64,000 nt of DNA from Sandaracinomonas limnophila (lineage in GTDB: Bacteria > Bacteroidota > Bacteroidia > Cytophagales > Spirosomataceae). The notes beneath the pieces were generated by a model, which had not been told where the DNA came from, made no database searches, and worked only from the letters and a program-made list of their open reading frames with translations. The translations under genes and the position numbers were made by a program. The stretch spans positions 496,001-560,000 of the forward strand of contig NZ_SACY01000003.1 in assembly GCF_004005965.1 (NCBI RefSeq). Reading direction: 5' to 3'. How positions within the stretch are numbered: position 1 is the first letter of the stretch; every line of letters begins with the position of its first letter. This document shows positions 1-8,815 of the stretch, piece after piece.

Positions 1-2219
1 GTTTTTTGGATGGAAGTTAAAATATTTTTGGGACTATCAAATGGCAATAAGGTTTGAACATCAATTACTTCAGTTGATATCCCCATTCCATGCAATTGTT
101 CCGCAGCCTCCATCACAATTCTACACATAGAACCATAAGTCACAACAGTTAAATCAGTTCCTTCACGTAATACTTCAGGTATACCAAGAGGAACTTTAAT
201 ATCGTTCAAATTTTCAGGCAAAGGTTCTTTTAATCGATAGCCATTCAAACATTCAATTACCAAGCCTGGGTCATCCCCTTCTAATAAGGTGCGGTACATA
301 CCTGCAGCTTGGGTCATATTTCTAGGTACACAAAAGTGCACTCCTCTTAAACAATGGATTAAAGTAGCCATAGGACTTCCCGAATGCCAAATACCTTCCA
401 ATCGATGTCCACGTGTACGAACGATCATAGGCGCTTTTTGTCCACCAGCGGTCCTGTAATGCATACATGCCCAATCGTCAGATAGAATTTGTAAAGGATA
501 AAATATGTAGTCTAAGTATTGAATCTCAACAATAGGCTTCAAACCGCGCATAGATGCACCAATTCCTTGGCCGACAATCGTCATTTCACGAATTCCAGTA
601 TCAGTTACTTGGAGCTCGCCATACTTTTCTTGCAAACCAGCTAAAGTTTGGTTAACATCTCCAATTTGACCAACATCCTCTCCTATGATAAATACTCTTG
701 GATCCTCTAAAAACTTACTAAAACTTTTATTTAAAATCTCACGACCATCTACCATCGAGACCTCTTTAGGATACTCTGGCGCTACACTTTTCACAAAAAG
801 TGGCGAATTAGACGACTGTGAAATTTGATGCGAGCTGAAACGATTTCTGTTTTTTTCCTCTAGTTCATTTAACCACTTTCTCAACAATTTAACCGCTGGA
901 CCTTGGTAAAAACGAAAGGCTCTCAATGTCTTTCTTCCTGCTTTTACCAAATCCGAAAAAATTGGATATTGAAGTTGGGAAAGTTCCTCAATGATAGGTT
1001 GAATTAATTGAGGTTCATTTGTTGACTCCAAGAGTGTTTTTGCTATGCGTAAAAACCCTTTTTTATCCACATCTATAGATGCCATATAGGCAGCAAAAGC
1101 ATCTTTCTGATACTTTCGAGCCATTAAAACAGCATCTTTATCAATTTGATTAAGTTCATCTGAACTTGCAAATCCTTGTGAAATAATCCAAAGTTTAAAT
1201 CGTTCATTGCAATCAAAATCATGTTCAAAAGCTAATCTTTCTTCAGATTTATAACGCTCATGAGAACCGGAGGCCGAATGACCTTGTAATTGGGTACATT
1301 CTTCAACGTGAACCAAACATGGCACATATTCTTCTCTTGCTAATTTTGAAGCCTTTTGGTAAGCTGCAATCAATCCTGGGTAATCCCAGGCCTTTACTGT
1401 TATAATTTCTAAGCCTTCCCCATCGTCATTTCGCTGATAACCTGCTAAGGCTTTAGAAATAGATTTTTTTGTTGTTTGGTATTCAATTGGTACTGAAATT
1501 CCATATCCATCATCATATACAGAAAATACAACTGGAATTTGTAATACTCCTGCTGCATTGATGGCTTCGAGAAACATTCCTTCAGAAGTAGAGGCATCAC
1601 CAATTGTAGTGAAGCAAACCTCTTTCCCATCTTTAGAAAACCCTTCCTTAAAATTCTCTAATTTCGGATTTTCTTTGAACAATTTACTAGCATAGGCAAT
1701 CCCAAGTGAGCGCGGAATTTGCCCTGCTGTAGAAGAAATACCTGCAATTGAATTATATCGATTTGTTTGGTCCGTCCAATTCCCCTCAGCATCTAACAAA
1801 CGAGTGGCATGGTGATTTATCATTTGACGACCACCTGAATGAGGGTCAAATTGAATATCAGGATGACCATAAAGCTGTGCAAAATATTGTGGCCAAGTCA
1901 TGTCACCTAAGGCTGCTGCAACAGTTTGGTCGCGGTAATACCCAGAGAAATAATCTCCTAAACGCATGGAACGTGCTAAAGCAATTTGGCACAACTCCTT
2001 ACCATCTCCGTAAATACCAAACTTTGCCCTACCAGAAAAAACCTCTTTACGAATCAATAAAGAACATTGTCGACTGATAGCCGCCAAACGGTAATCGTTT
2101 AGGACACTGATTGAATCGAAAGAAATATCTGTTTCAGAAAACACTAAATTGTCAAAAGATTGTAAATGCGGGGTATAATATCTGTAAAAATACTTAGATT
2201 TGTTTTTATTATCAATCAC
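1..2219 (-). CDS. 2-oxoacid dehydrogenase E1, fused alpha and beta subunits (3' end cut by window)
   Basis: Thiamine-diphosphate E1 of a 2-oxoacid (probably branched-chain) dehydrogenase complex, which decarboxylates the keto acid and passes the acyl group to E2 lipoamide. Translating the complement from 2219 gives an open frame to base 1. The alpha half carries the ThDP/Mg site GDASTSEG near residue 205; the beta half begins near residue 485 (FIIGEDVG) and continues through HRLEGIWHSG. About 739 codons are visible, so roughly 70 residues of the beta half are missing. No ATG is available: an in-frame stop lies just upstream, leaving GTG at 2219 as the start. It is divergent from the DUF1573 gene with only 22 bp between starts. 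The fusion is common in Bacteroidota; the exact substrate is inferred. Confidence 0.88.
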   Translation of the reverse strand, partial: MIDNKNKSKYFYRYYTPHLQSFDNLVFSETDISFDSISVLNDYRLAAISRQCSLLIRKEVFSGRAKFGIYGDGKELCQIALARSMRLGDYFSGYYRDQTVAAALGDMTWPQYFAQLYGHPDIQFDPHSGGRQMINHHATRLLDAEGNWTDQTNRYNSIAGISSTAGQIPRSLGIAYASKLFKENPKLENFKEGFSKDGKEVCFTTIGDASTSEGMFLEAINAAGVLQIPVVFSVYDDGYGISVPIEYQTTKKSISKALAGYQRNDDGEGLEIITVKAWDYPGLIAAYQKASKLAREEYVPCLVHVEECTQLQGHSASGSHERYKSEERLAFEHDFDCNERFKLWIISQGFASSDELNQIDKDAVLMARKYQKDAFAAYMASIDVDKKGFLRIAKTLLESTNEPQLIQPIIEELSQLQYPIFSDLVKAGRKTLRAFRFYQGPAVKLLRKWLNELEEKNRNRFSSHQISQSSNSPLFVKSVAPEYPKEVSMVDGREILNKSFSKFLEDPRVFIIGEDVGQIGDVNQTLAGLQEKYGELQVTDTGIREMTIVGQGIGASMRGLKPIVEIQYLDYIFYPLQILSDDWACMHYRTAGGQKAPMIVRTRGHRLEGIWHSGSPMATLIHCLRGVHFCVPRNMTQAAGMYRTLLEGDDPGLVIECLNGYRLKEPLPENLNDIKVPLGIPEVLREGTDLTVVTYGSMCRIVMEAAEQLHGMGISTEVIDVQTLLPFDSPKNILTSIQK
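2195..2202 (+). promoter_or_regulatory. -7 promoter box for the DUF1573 gene
   Basis: TAGATTTG matches the Bacteroidota -7 consensus TAnnTTTG and would start transcription about 33 bases before the ATG at 2242. It lies inside the first codons of the divergent E1 gene. No clear -33 TTTG at the ideal spacing. Confidence 0.35.
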
Positions 2220-2241
2220 AAATATTTAAAATTCATTAATT

Positions 2242-2613
2242 ATGAAAAAATTAATTGCTTTAATCGCCTTAGTATTAGGATTTGCATTTAACTCAAATGC
2301 GCAAGGAGTAATCAAATTCAAAGCTTCAAATCATGATTTTGGAAAAATTGCACAAGGAGTACCTGCTACCTATACATTTGAATTCACAAATACTGGAAAA
2401 TCACCAGTAGTAATTTCAAATGTACAACCTTCTTGTGGTTGTACAACACCAGATTGGACTCGTGAGCCAATTATGCCTGGTAAAACTGGAAAAGTAACTG
2501 CTTCTTACAATGCAGCCGCAATTGGCGCATTCAATAAAACCATCACTGTTGTAAACAATGGTGAGGTTGGAAATATTGTTCTTTCTATACAAGGAACGGT
2601 AGAAAAGAAATAA
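2242..2613 (+). CDS. DUF1573 domain protein, secreted
   Basis: Small exported protein of 123 residues with an N-terminal signal peptide (hydrophobic stretch followed by SNAQG near residue 21). The rest is a single immunoglobulin-like DUF1573 (ASH/HYDIN-type) domain: the family hallmark NHDFGKIAQG is at about residue 31, followed by YTFEFTNTG and a conserved CGCTTPDW motif. These proteins are very common in Bacteroidota; their function is not established. It is monocistronic: a divergent E1 gene upstream and a bidirectional terminator directly after the stop. Confidence 0.9.
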   Translation: MKKLIALIALVLGFAFNSNAQGVIKFKASNHDFGKIAQGVPATYTFEFTNTGKSPVVISNVQPSCGCTTPDWTREPIMPGKTGKVTASYNAAAIGAFNKTITVVNNGEVGNIVLSIQGTVEKK

Positions 2614-2615
2614 GT

Positions 2616-2643
2616 AAAAAAGGCCCCTTCCGGGGCCTTTTTT
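2616..2643. terminator. bidirectional intrinsic terminator
   Basis: A-run, GGCCCC, 4-base loop TTCC, GGGGCC, T-run. Symmetric, so it can stop transcripts of both convergent genes; the right T-run overlaps the stop codon of the minus-strand gene at 2642. Confidence 0.9.
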
Positions 2644-4507
2644 AATCTCGATTCTCAAGCTCTTTTCTATTCCCTAAGGAGTTTATCCATTTAGCAATCT
2701 TCAATACATCACCCGCAGGAACATGACTCATTGGAGCCATTTCAGTTGCGTAATCAGGCCAATTAGCAGGATTAGGCTTATAGACCAATTTCAAAATCTG
2801 CTGGTCTGTATATTTCCTCTTTGCTATTTCTTCAAAAGCAGGACCTACTATTCGCTTATCTTTTGCATGACAAGCCACACAAGTATGCTTTTTCAGTAAT
2901 TCTTGGGCTACAGATTCTGAAATCAAACCAGTTGTTTTTTTATCTTGTTTTGGCTTTTCCAGAACTACATCATTTTTTTTTGCTTTTTCTTCTTCCATCG
3001 CAATCGATTTCCATGTATTTACTGCAATATCATTACTTGGAAACTCATTGACCGTATAATAAGCCGTTTCATGCAATAAATTATCACCCGATGCACTTTG
3101 AAGGCCAGGGAATTTCAATTCATGGATAAAATACCTTCTCATTCCATCTAATTCCATACTGATTTGCTTTTTATCATCTGAAATTCGAATAGATTTTATT
3201 GGTAAATTTTTCAACTCAATAATTGGACTTCCATACTGATGTTGGTATTTGTAAATGTAACTTCTAAGGGCATAAGATTTCAACTTATTAACAGAAGCCT
3301 CATTCAAAGGTTGTGTAAAACTTAAGACAAATCCACCTTTTTGAACTTTAATATCCTTAATTTCAAAGGGATTTTTTCCATTCCAAACCAATCGTTGCAA
3401 ACCATATTCATCTTTTCCCGTTGACCCCCAACCTCTGGAAGTCATACCCACAAACATGCTTCCATCTAAACCAAATCTTTCACGTAAAATACCTGATTGA
3501 AATCCTTCACGGTAATTGATACAAAATCCTTGGTAAACACCATTCACTTTCTCTAATCCCATTCGCATTACTTTAGATTGTCCTTGGTCAGCTACAAAAT
3601 ATTGGCCAGGGAAAGGACTAAACTTGCCACCAGTTGTATCTTGCAAGATATCTGAAGTTGAGATACCCATGATAGCATGTGGAAACCAAACAGCTGGCAA
3701 TTTTAGATTCTTCACTTTTTCAGCAGCCATGTACATGGGATTTCCATTGTCAGGAATTTCTTCTAATGTTAATTTAAATGGACTATTAGGCTCTTTTGCC
3801 CATTTCAATCCACCTGGATTCCCCGCAAAATCTCCTTTTGACAATTGTGTAACGCGACCAGAACCTACCCAATCTCCTTGATTTTCCCCATAAAACAAAT
3901 CCCCATCAGCGTTAAAACTATAACCAGCAGGAGAACGAAGTCCGCCAGCAAAGGGCTCTAATTTTCCATCTTTTGTGATTTTTACGAACCATCCTCTCCA
4001 CTTCGAAAACTTCCCTTCTCCAAAACCAACCCAGGCTAAATTCAATGAAACCCACATGTCGCCATTTTTATCAAATACAGGTCCATAGGTATATTCATGA
4101 TAATTCCCCGACAATTCAAATTGGTAAACAGGCTCGTATAAATCTGCAACCCCATCTCTATTCACATCACTTACCTTTGTCAATTCACCTCGTTGGGAAC
4201 AATAAAATACGCCATCTTGATAGGCCAAACCCAATATCTCGTGCATACCAGAGGCAAATTTATGATAGCTCACCTGGTGATTTTCCAATTGATATGGATT
4301 CTCTAAAATCCATATTTCTCCTCTACGAGTACTAACCGCCAATTTACCATCTGGCAAGGTGGCTATACCTCCTATTTCTAGGTAAATTTCTTTTGGTATT
4401 GGCAAGGTTTTGATTTCATAGAAATCAGATTCTTGTGGAACATTTTTCTTCTGAGCAAGCAGTGAAAAGCTCAATAAACAGGCTAAAATATATAAACTCT
4501 TTTTCAT
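2642..4507 (-). CDS. secreted sorbosone dehydrogenase-like beta-propeller with C-terminal cytochrome c
   Basis: 621 residues with a signal peptide (cleavage after LLAQ, about residue 19). The N-terminal about 380 residues look like the glucose/sorbosone dehydrogenase beta-propeller family (segments GIATLPDGKLAVSTRRGEIW and AVWFPHAIMG). The C-terminus is a class I cytochrome c domain with haem motif CVACH at 543-547, a conserved IVGPAF after it, and a Met ligand candidate in EMAPM (590 or 593). This is the architecture often annotated as PVC-type haem-binding protein. It lies 8 bp after the DUF1080 gene on the same strand, so the two are almost certainly co-transcribed. Probable role: periplasmic oxidation of a sugar-derived substrate with electron transfer to haem; substrate unknown. 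Confidence 0.85.
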   Translation of the reverse strand: MKKSLYILACLLSFSLLAQKKNVPQESDFYEIKTLPIPKEIYLEIGGIATLPDGKLAVSTRRGEIWILENPYQLENHQVSYHKFASGMHEILGLAYQDGVFYCSQRGELTKVSDVNRDGVADLYEPVYQFELSGNYHEYTYGPVFDKNGDMWVSLNLAWVGFGEGKFSKWRGWFVKITKDGKLEPFAGGLRSPAGYSFNADGDLFYGENQGDWVGSGRVTQLSKGDFAGNPGGLKWAKEPNSPFKLTLEEIPDNGNPMYMAAEKVKNLKLPAVWFPHAIMGISTSDILQDTTGGKFSPFPGQYFVADQGQSKVMRMGLEKVNGVYQGFCINYREGFQSGILRERFGLDGSMFVGMTSRGWGSTGKDEYGLQRLVWNGKNPFEIKDIKVQKGGFVLSFTQPLNEASVNKLKSYALRSYIYKYQHQYGSPIIELKNLPIKSIRISDDKKQISMELDGMRRYFIHELKFPGLQSASGDNLLHETAYYTVNEFPSNDIAVNTWKSIAMEEEKAKKNDVVLEKPKQDKKTTGLISESVAQELLKKHTCVACHAKDKRIVGPAFEEIAKRKYTDQQILKLVYKPNPANWPDYATEMAPMSHVPAGDVLKIAKWINSLGNRKELENRD

Positions 4508-4515
4508 AATTATTT

Positions 4516-6324
4516 CTACCAGATAATTTGATAATTAAACTCCTCCCCTAACAAAGGCAACCTTAATTGAAATTGGTGATTACCTAATTTCAATATTTCA
4601 GCTGTCCCTTTTTCCCATTTCACATTGTATTCATTGCTATTAGCAGATTGCATGTTGGAATTCAATTCTGCAAAATCAGTTGCATTGGAAACAATCAATT
4701 GCACATTGGATTTAGTTGGGCTTGCCCCTACAATTTTAATTTTTCTCAACAAACCTGTTCCCTCTGCATTGGGTAAAATATAATCTTCGATTTGCAAACC
4801 GGTAGATTTCCAATCATACTTAAATATTGGACGACCATGCTGGATGCGATAACCTTTATACACCAAATCCTTTGCCTCTAATGAGTCCAACTGATTTTGA
4901 TGGTCAACTACTAAAGGAAATTTACCATCCATATCCAAAACAACACCCATCGGTTCAGAGGTCTGAGGCTCGCCTCTATTTTCCCACATTTGTGTAACAT
5001 TCAAAAACTTCCCTTTCCACACCTGCAAAAGTGCTCCTTGTTTTAAATTGTAAGAATAATGGATTCCTGAAGGGTCACCCACAGAAATTACATGTGTCTT
5101 TTTTATCCCTTTATGAAATGTAAAAGAACGTTGAAATACGGGTTCAGATTCCGCCTTTAATTCAATCATTCCCACTGCCTCCGGATCAGGCAATGAGGTT
5201 CTCTCGTGAACATCCACCCAATGTGCCCCAACTCTTTTGATACTTAAACCAAGCGATTTAGGCCCCCATGGAAAATCTTTTGCATAAACTAATTGTAAAT
5301 GATGGGTTCCTTTCTCCAATTTTATGGATTCGTAAATGCTTTGTGTGTACCAAGAAGCCCCTTTATTTAATAATTGACCATCTACAAACAATTGACCAGA
5401 TCCTGTCCAATTTGTTTTAAATTGATATGTATCCGTGGCAGGCACTTCAATATCTTCATCAAATTTGGTTAAAAAATCACTTCGTAAATCAATTGCTTTC
5501 TGAGTTATTTTATCCAAATCACCCGACTGAACAACTTTTGCATTTCCCACTTGATAGTCTGGAAATTTACCTTCATAAACTTGAAACCGAACCTTTCCTA
5601 ATTGAACACTTGGTAAGTCGTATGTCTCATACCAAATATTTTTGAAGGCAATTTGTCCATGATCACCTTGAATCATCAAAGGACCAAAAGCGGCTTCCTT
5701 GTCAAAAAGTGACCCACGGGTCAATCCAGAAACGATTACATTTTCCTGAACAACAACTCCGTTTAAAATTACTTTTTTGAAAATTGCAGATTGAGTTTTC
5801 ACTCCATTGGCATTGAACCGTGGTGCTTGAAATTCCACTTCTAAATGTTGCCATAAACCGGGAGCTTTACTAGCATTTACCCTTGGAGCTGAGCCCTCAT
5901 ATCCCTCATTTCCTTTGCCTCTTTTTTCATCCCAGCGCTCATAAATACCCCCGCAATCATTGTATTTTACCGATTTTTTGCCATAGGAATCGAACAATTG
6001 CAATTCGTAACGGCCCTGCAAATAAAGCCCAGAATTTGCTCCCTTGGGTAACATGAAGTCAATTTTAAAATGAATATCTCCATGATTCAACTTAAATTTT
6101 AAGTCATCTTCTCGGTGATACTTTCCTTGGCGCAGAGTATTGACCAAAATTCCATTCCCCATACTTATTTGCAATAGGGAATCTGAAATATTTCCTTTTG
6201 CTCGTCCTTCGATGGTCCAATTTTTGGTTGGTGAATCAAAAGCAGAAAGGTCATTCAGAGCAATCTGATTTTGGGCAAGACTTGAAAAGGAAACAAATAA
6301 AAGTAAAAAGTACAATCGTTTCAT
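4516..6324 (-). CDS. DUF1080 (3-keto-disaccharide hydrolase-type) protein with PA14-like domain
   Basis: 602 residues, signal peptide ending near SSLAQ (residue 18). Residues about 25-235 form a concanavalin-like DUF1080 domain: FKLNHGDIHFKIDFMLP, GANSGLYLQGRYELQLFDSYG and YNDCGGIY are typical. Residues about 245-370 resemble a PA14 carbohydrate-binding module (DIEVPATDTYQFKTNWTGSG, LFVDGQLL). The C-terminal third has no assignment. DUF1080 members include 3-keto-glycoside hydrolases. Being first in a two-gene operon with the cytochrome-propeller protein, it could act on an oxidised glycoside in the periplasm; that is inference. Confidence 0.82.
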   Translation of the reverse strand: MKRLYFLLLFVSFSSLAQNQIALNDLSAFDSPTKNWTIEGRAKGNISDSLLQISMGNGILVNTLRQGKYHREDDLKFKLNHGDIHFKIDFMLPKGANSGLYLQGRYELQLFDSYGKKSVKYNDCGGIYERWDEKRGKGNEGYEGSAPRVNASKAPGLWQHLEVEFQAPRFNANGVKTQSAIFKKVILNGVVVQENVIVSGLTRGSLFDKEAAFGPLMIQGDHGQIAFKNIWYETYDLPSVQLGKVRFQVYEGKFPDYQVGNAKVVQSGDLDKITQKAIDLRSDFLTKFDEDIEVPATDTYQFKTNWTGSGQLFVDGQLLNKGASWYTQSIYESIKLEKGTHHLQLVYAKDFPWGPKSLGLSIKRVGAHWVDVHERTSLPDPEAVGMIELKAESEPVFQRSFTFHKGIKKTHVISVGDPSGIHYSYNLKQGALLQVWKGKFLNVTQMWENRGEPQTSEPMGVVLDMDGKFPLVVDHQNQLDSLEAKDLVYKGYRIQHGRPIFKYDWKSTGLQIEDYILPNAEGTGLLRKIKIVGASPTKSNVQLIVSNATDFAELNSNMQSANSNEYNVKWEKGTAEILKLGNHQFQLRLPLLGEEFNYQIIW

Positions 6325-6410
6325 TTCGGAATAAAATAGGTTTAAAGTGTAAAGCTATTAAAAAAATAATAGTATTTTCATCGGCACAATCAGGATAATG
6401 GTATATATTT

Positions 6411-6437
6411 TTAAATTAATTGAAATTAAATTAATTG
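6411..6437. repeat. 12-bp perfect direct repeat upstream of the lytS-type gene
   Basis: TTAAATTAATTG occurs at 6411-6422 and again at 6426-6437, separated by three bases (15-bp period). It lies between the divergent DUF1080 operon and the histidine kinase gene, 29 bp before the kinase start. It could be a regulator binding site; the AT-rich content makes chance recurrence possible. Confidence 0.5.
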
Positions 6438-6465
6438 TTTTGTAAACTATCCAATAAGTTTCGTG

Positions 6466-7518
6466 ATGATAAAAAATAATTCTCGAATAAATTCCTGGCT
6501 AATACACCTAGTTTTCTGGGCGGTTTACTTGGCTCTTCCATTTATGGTGCGCCCGAATCCAACAGTTAAAGATGTTCATGAAATTGAAAAATTTCAACGA
6601 TGGACTTTTTATTTTTCATTAATCTGCGTTTCTCATATTCCTGTTTTTTATTTACATACAGAGTTATTGATTAAAAATATCCTAAAAAAAAGAGGTCTCA
6701 TTTTGTATTTAATTGGAATCACATTTTTGATAGTTTTCAGTTTATATTTCAATGATTTGTTACGTTTCATCATTTTTGACCATCATGGTGAAAACCGCTT
6801 AAGAGGAAATATTTTTAGAAGAGCACCCTTTTTATCTGGTTTATTTCAAATTCTCTTCATTTTTGCTATCGGTTATATCTATCAAAATGTTGTAGATAAT
6901 TTAAAAGAAAAAGAGCTCCAAAAGGAGTCTGAAAATGAAACGTTAAAATCGGAATTATCCTTTTTACGCTCTCAGATTTCTCCACATTTCATGTTCAATG
7001 TATTAAATTCTGTAGTTTCACTTTCGCGCAGAAAACCAGAAATGGTGGAGCCTGTAGTGATCAAATTGTCTGAATTGATGAGATATATGTTATATGAGAC
7101 AAATGATTCCAGTGTACCCTTGGAAAAAGAAGCCTTGTATCTTGAAAGTTATATAGATCTACAAAAAATCCGTTTCGGAAATGATATTTCGATCAATTTT
7201 GAACAAAATATAACAAACAAAAGCAATCAAATTGAACCTATGCTATTGATTCCTTTCGTAGAAAATGCTTTTAAACATGGGGTTGGCTTAATAGAGAATC
7301 CTACGATTGACATTCACTTGAAAAGTGATGACTCAGGAATATTTTTTACGGTTAGCAATAAGGTTAATTCTGCTTCCAAATTGGAGAAAAAAGATGACAG
7401 TTCCGGTATTGGCTTAAGTAATGTCAAAAGAAGACTTGAATTATTGCACCCCAATCACCACCTTAAAATCAATGAAACCAATGAGGTGTTTACTGTTGAA
7501 CTTCACATAATTTCGTAA
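6466..7518 (+). CDS. LytS/YehU-family sensor histidine kinase
   Basis: About 350 residues. Four predicted membrane segments in the first 140 residues (near 12-28, 48-65, 78-98, 124-142), then a short coiled coil and a His_kinase domain (PF06580 type) with the phospho-acceptor in SQISPHFMFNV (His about 174), followed by an HATPase region: PFVENAFKHG and GIGLSNVKRRL. The frame also opens with GTG at 6463 directly before the ATG at 6466; the ATG is preferred. The response regulator starts 3 bases after its stop, so the pair is one operon. Signal unknown; no extracellular sensor domain is evident. Confidence 0.92.
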   Translation: MIKNNSRINSWLIHLVFWAVYLALPFMVRPNPTVKDVHEIEKFQRWTFYFSLICVSHIPVFYLHTELLIKNILKKRGLILYLIGITFLIVFSLYFNDLLRFIIFDHHGENRLRGNIFRRAPFLSGLFQILFIFAIGYIYQNVVDNLKEKELQKESENETLKSELSFLRSQISPHFMFNVLNSVVSLSRRKPEMVEPVVIKLSELMRYMLYETNDSSVPLEKEALYLESYIDLQKIRFGNDISINFEQNITNKSNQIEPMLLIPFVENAFKHGVGLIENPTIDIHLKSDDSGIFFTVSNKVNSASKLEKKDDSSGIGLSNVKRRLELLHPNHHLKINETNEVFTVELHIIS

Positions 7519-7520
7519 AA

Positions 7521-8279
7521 ATGGAAGAGTTAGAAAATTTAGAAACAAGCAATGGAAATACATTTTTAAAATGTTTAGCCATTGATGATGAATCTTTAGC
7601 TCTCGATTTATTGGAAGACAATATTTCGAAAATACCCTTTTTAAAACTTGAAAAGCGTTGCAAAAATGCAATGGAGGCCTTGCAAGTGTTGCAAAATGAA
7701 AAAATTGATTTAATCTTTTTAGACATCCAAATGCCCGGATTAACAGGGATACAATTTTTGGAAAGTCTAACTCATAAACCGATGGTTATTTTTGTGTCGG
7801 CCTACCAACAATATGCTATCGAAGGTTTCAATTTAGACGTCATTGACTATGTCTTAAAACCTATCAATTTTGAGCGTTTTTTCAAGGCTTGCAATAAGGC
7901 ATTCGATTATTTCAAAAGCATACATTCTTACAAGGAGAACGAAAACAAAACCAATAAAGATTATTTTTTCATACATGCCGACTATTCCCTAATGAAGGTG
8001 ATGTTTGATGATATTTTATACGTGGAAGGCCTAAAAGATTACATCAAAATCCATTTGACGAGTCAAAAACACCCCATTGTGTGCCGAATGACCATGAAAT
8101 CCATCGAGGAAAAACTTCCTTCAGATCAATTTTTCAGGGTTCATAAATCATACATCGTTTCCATCAAAAAAATGGAGTCGATCAGAAATCAAAAAATAAA
8201 GATTGGCGAAAACCACATCCCGCTTAGTGAAAACTTTGCTGATCAATTTATGCAGGCGATTGGTTATTCAAAAAATTAA
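7521..8279 (+). CDS. LytTR-family response regulator
   Basis: 252 residues. N-terminal receiver domain with acidic pair DD (22-23), phospho-acceptor Asp68 in LIFLDIQMPG and the Lys in VLKPINF; C-terminal LytTR DNA-binding domain from about residue 145 (DDILYVEGLKDYIKI, FFRVHKSYIV). Partner of the kinase immediately upstream. The start adds a 16-residue leader before the receiver fold; no better internal ATG exists. LytTR proteins bind direct repeats, so the duplicated 12-mer at 6411-6437 is a candidate autoregulatory site. Its stop codon directly abuts the stop of the convergent gene at 8280. Confidence 0.94.
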   Translation: MEELENLETSNGNTFLKCLAIDDESLALDLLEDNISKIPFLKLEKRCKNAMEALQVLQNEKIDLIFLDIQMPGLTGIQFLESLTHKPMVIFVSAYQQYAIEGFNLDVIDYVLKPINFERFFKACNKAFDYFKSIHSYKENENKTNKDYFFIHADYSLMKVMFDDILYVEGLKDYIKIHLTSQKHPIVCRMTMKSIEEKLPSDQFFRVHKSYIVSIKKMESIRNQKIKIGENHIPLSENFADQFMQAIGYSKN

Positions 8280-8723
8280 TTATTTGAACTTATAAGAAAC
8301 TCCTAACCAGGCACGTAACAGTCCAGTTGTTACTTGAGAATCTGTATAAGGGGTAATTTCAAAGTTCAATCCTAATTTCGGCAATTTATCAAATGGGTAC
8401 GCACGAACACCAAATGATCCATAAAAGCCCTTCAAATTAGATGATTGCTTTAAATATACATCATTTAAAAGCCCTAAACTTACACCACCACCTAAATAAT
8501 AGATTACATTGTCTTTTTTCTTAACAGGAATTTGAGGACCCACCTCAGTGGTAATTAGGGAGGTAGCTGAATTCATTTGAACCCTTGCCTCAAAAAAAAC
8601 AGGTGCTGAAGTTTTAGTTGAAAAGGCCAATTGCGAATTGAATGGATAATAACTTACCGTTTGCGCTTTAGAAATTAAAGAAACGAAAAAGATTAAAGTG
8701 GTAAAAAGTAATTTGTTGTTCAT
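8280..8723 (-). CDS. small outer-membrane beta-barrel-like protein, unknown function
   Basis: 147 residues with a signal peptide (cleavage near SKAQT, residue 21). The mature part alternates polar and aromatic/aliphatic residues, has glycine-rich turns (YYLGGGVSLGLL, GFYGSFGVRAYP) and ends in SYKFK, typical of small outer-membrane beta-barrels. No family recognised. Single gene convergent with the response regulator with zero bases between stops, so the two transcripts must overlap. Confidence 0.7.
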   Translation of the reverse strand: MNNKLLFTTLIFFVSLISKAQTVSYYPFNSQLAFSTKTSAPVFFEARVQMNSATSLITTEVGPQIPVKKKDNVIYYLGGGVSLGLLNDVYLKQSSNLKGFYGSFGVRAYPFDKLPKLGLNFEITPYTDSQVTTGLLRAWLGVSYKFK

Positions 8724-8790
8724 GTATGCTAAAATTGTGGGCGCAAGTTAGCAATTTCATTTTAAAATTTAGGGAACACTAAAAAATATG

Positions 8791-8798
8791 TAAATTTG
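8791..8798 (+). promoter_or_regulatory. -7 promoter box for the flippase-zapA-rny run
   Basis: TAAATTTG is a perfect TAnnTTTG box ending 17 bases before the ATG at 8816; the leader would be only about 12 bases. Confidence 0.45.
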
Positions 8799-8815
8799 AA
8801 AGCAAATATTCCCCG

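Noticed and set aside
1748-2077. Plus-strand frame of 109 codons
   Set aside because: Shadow of the E1 gene on the opposite strand; no fold or start signals.
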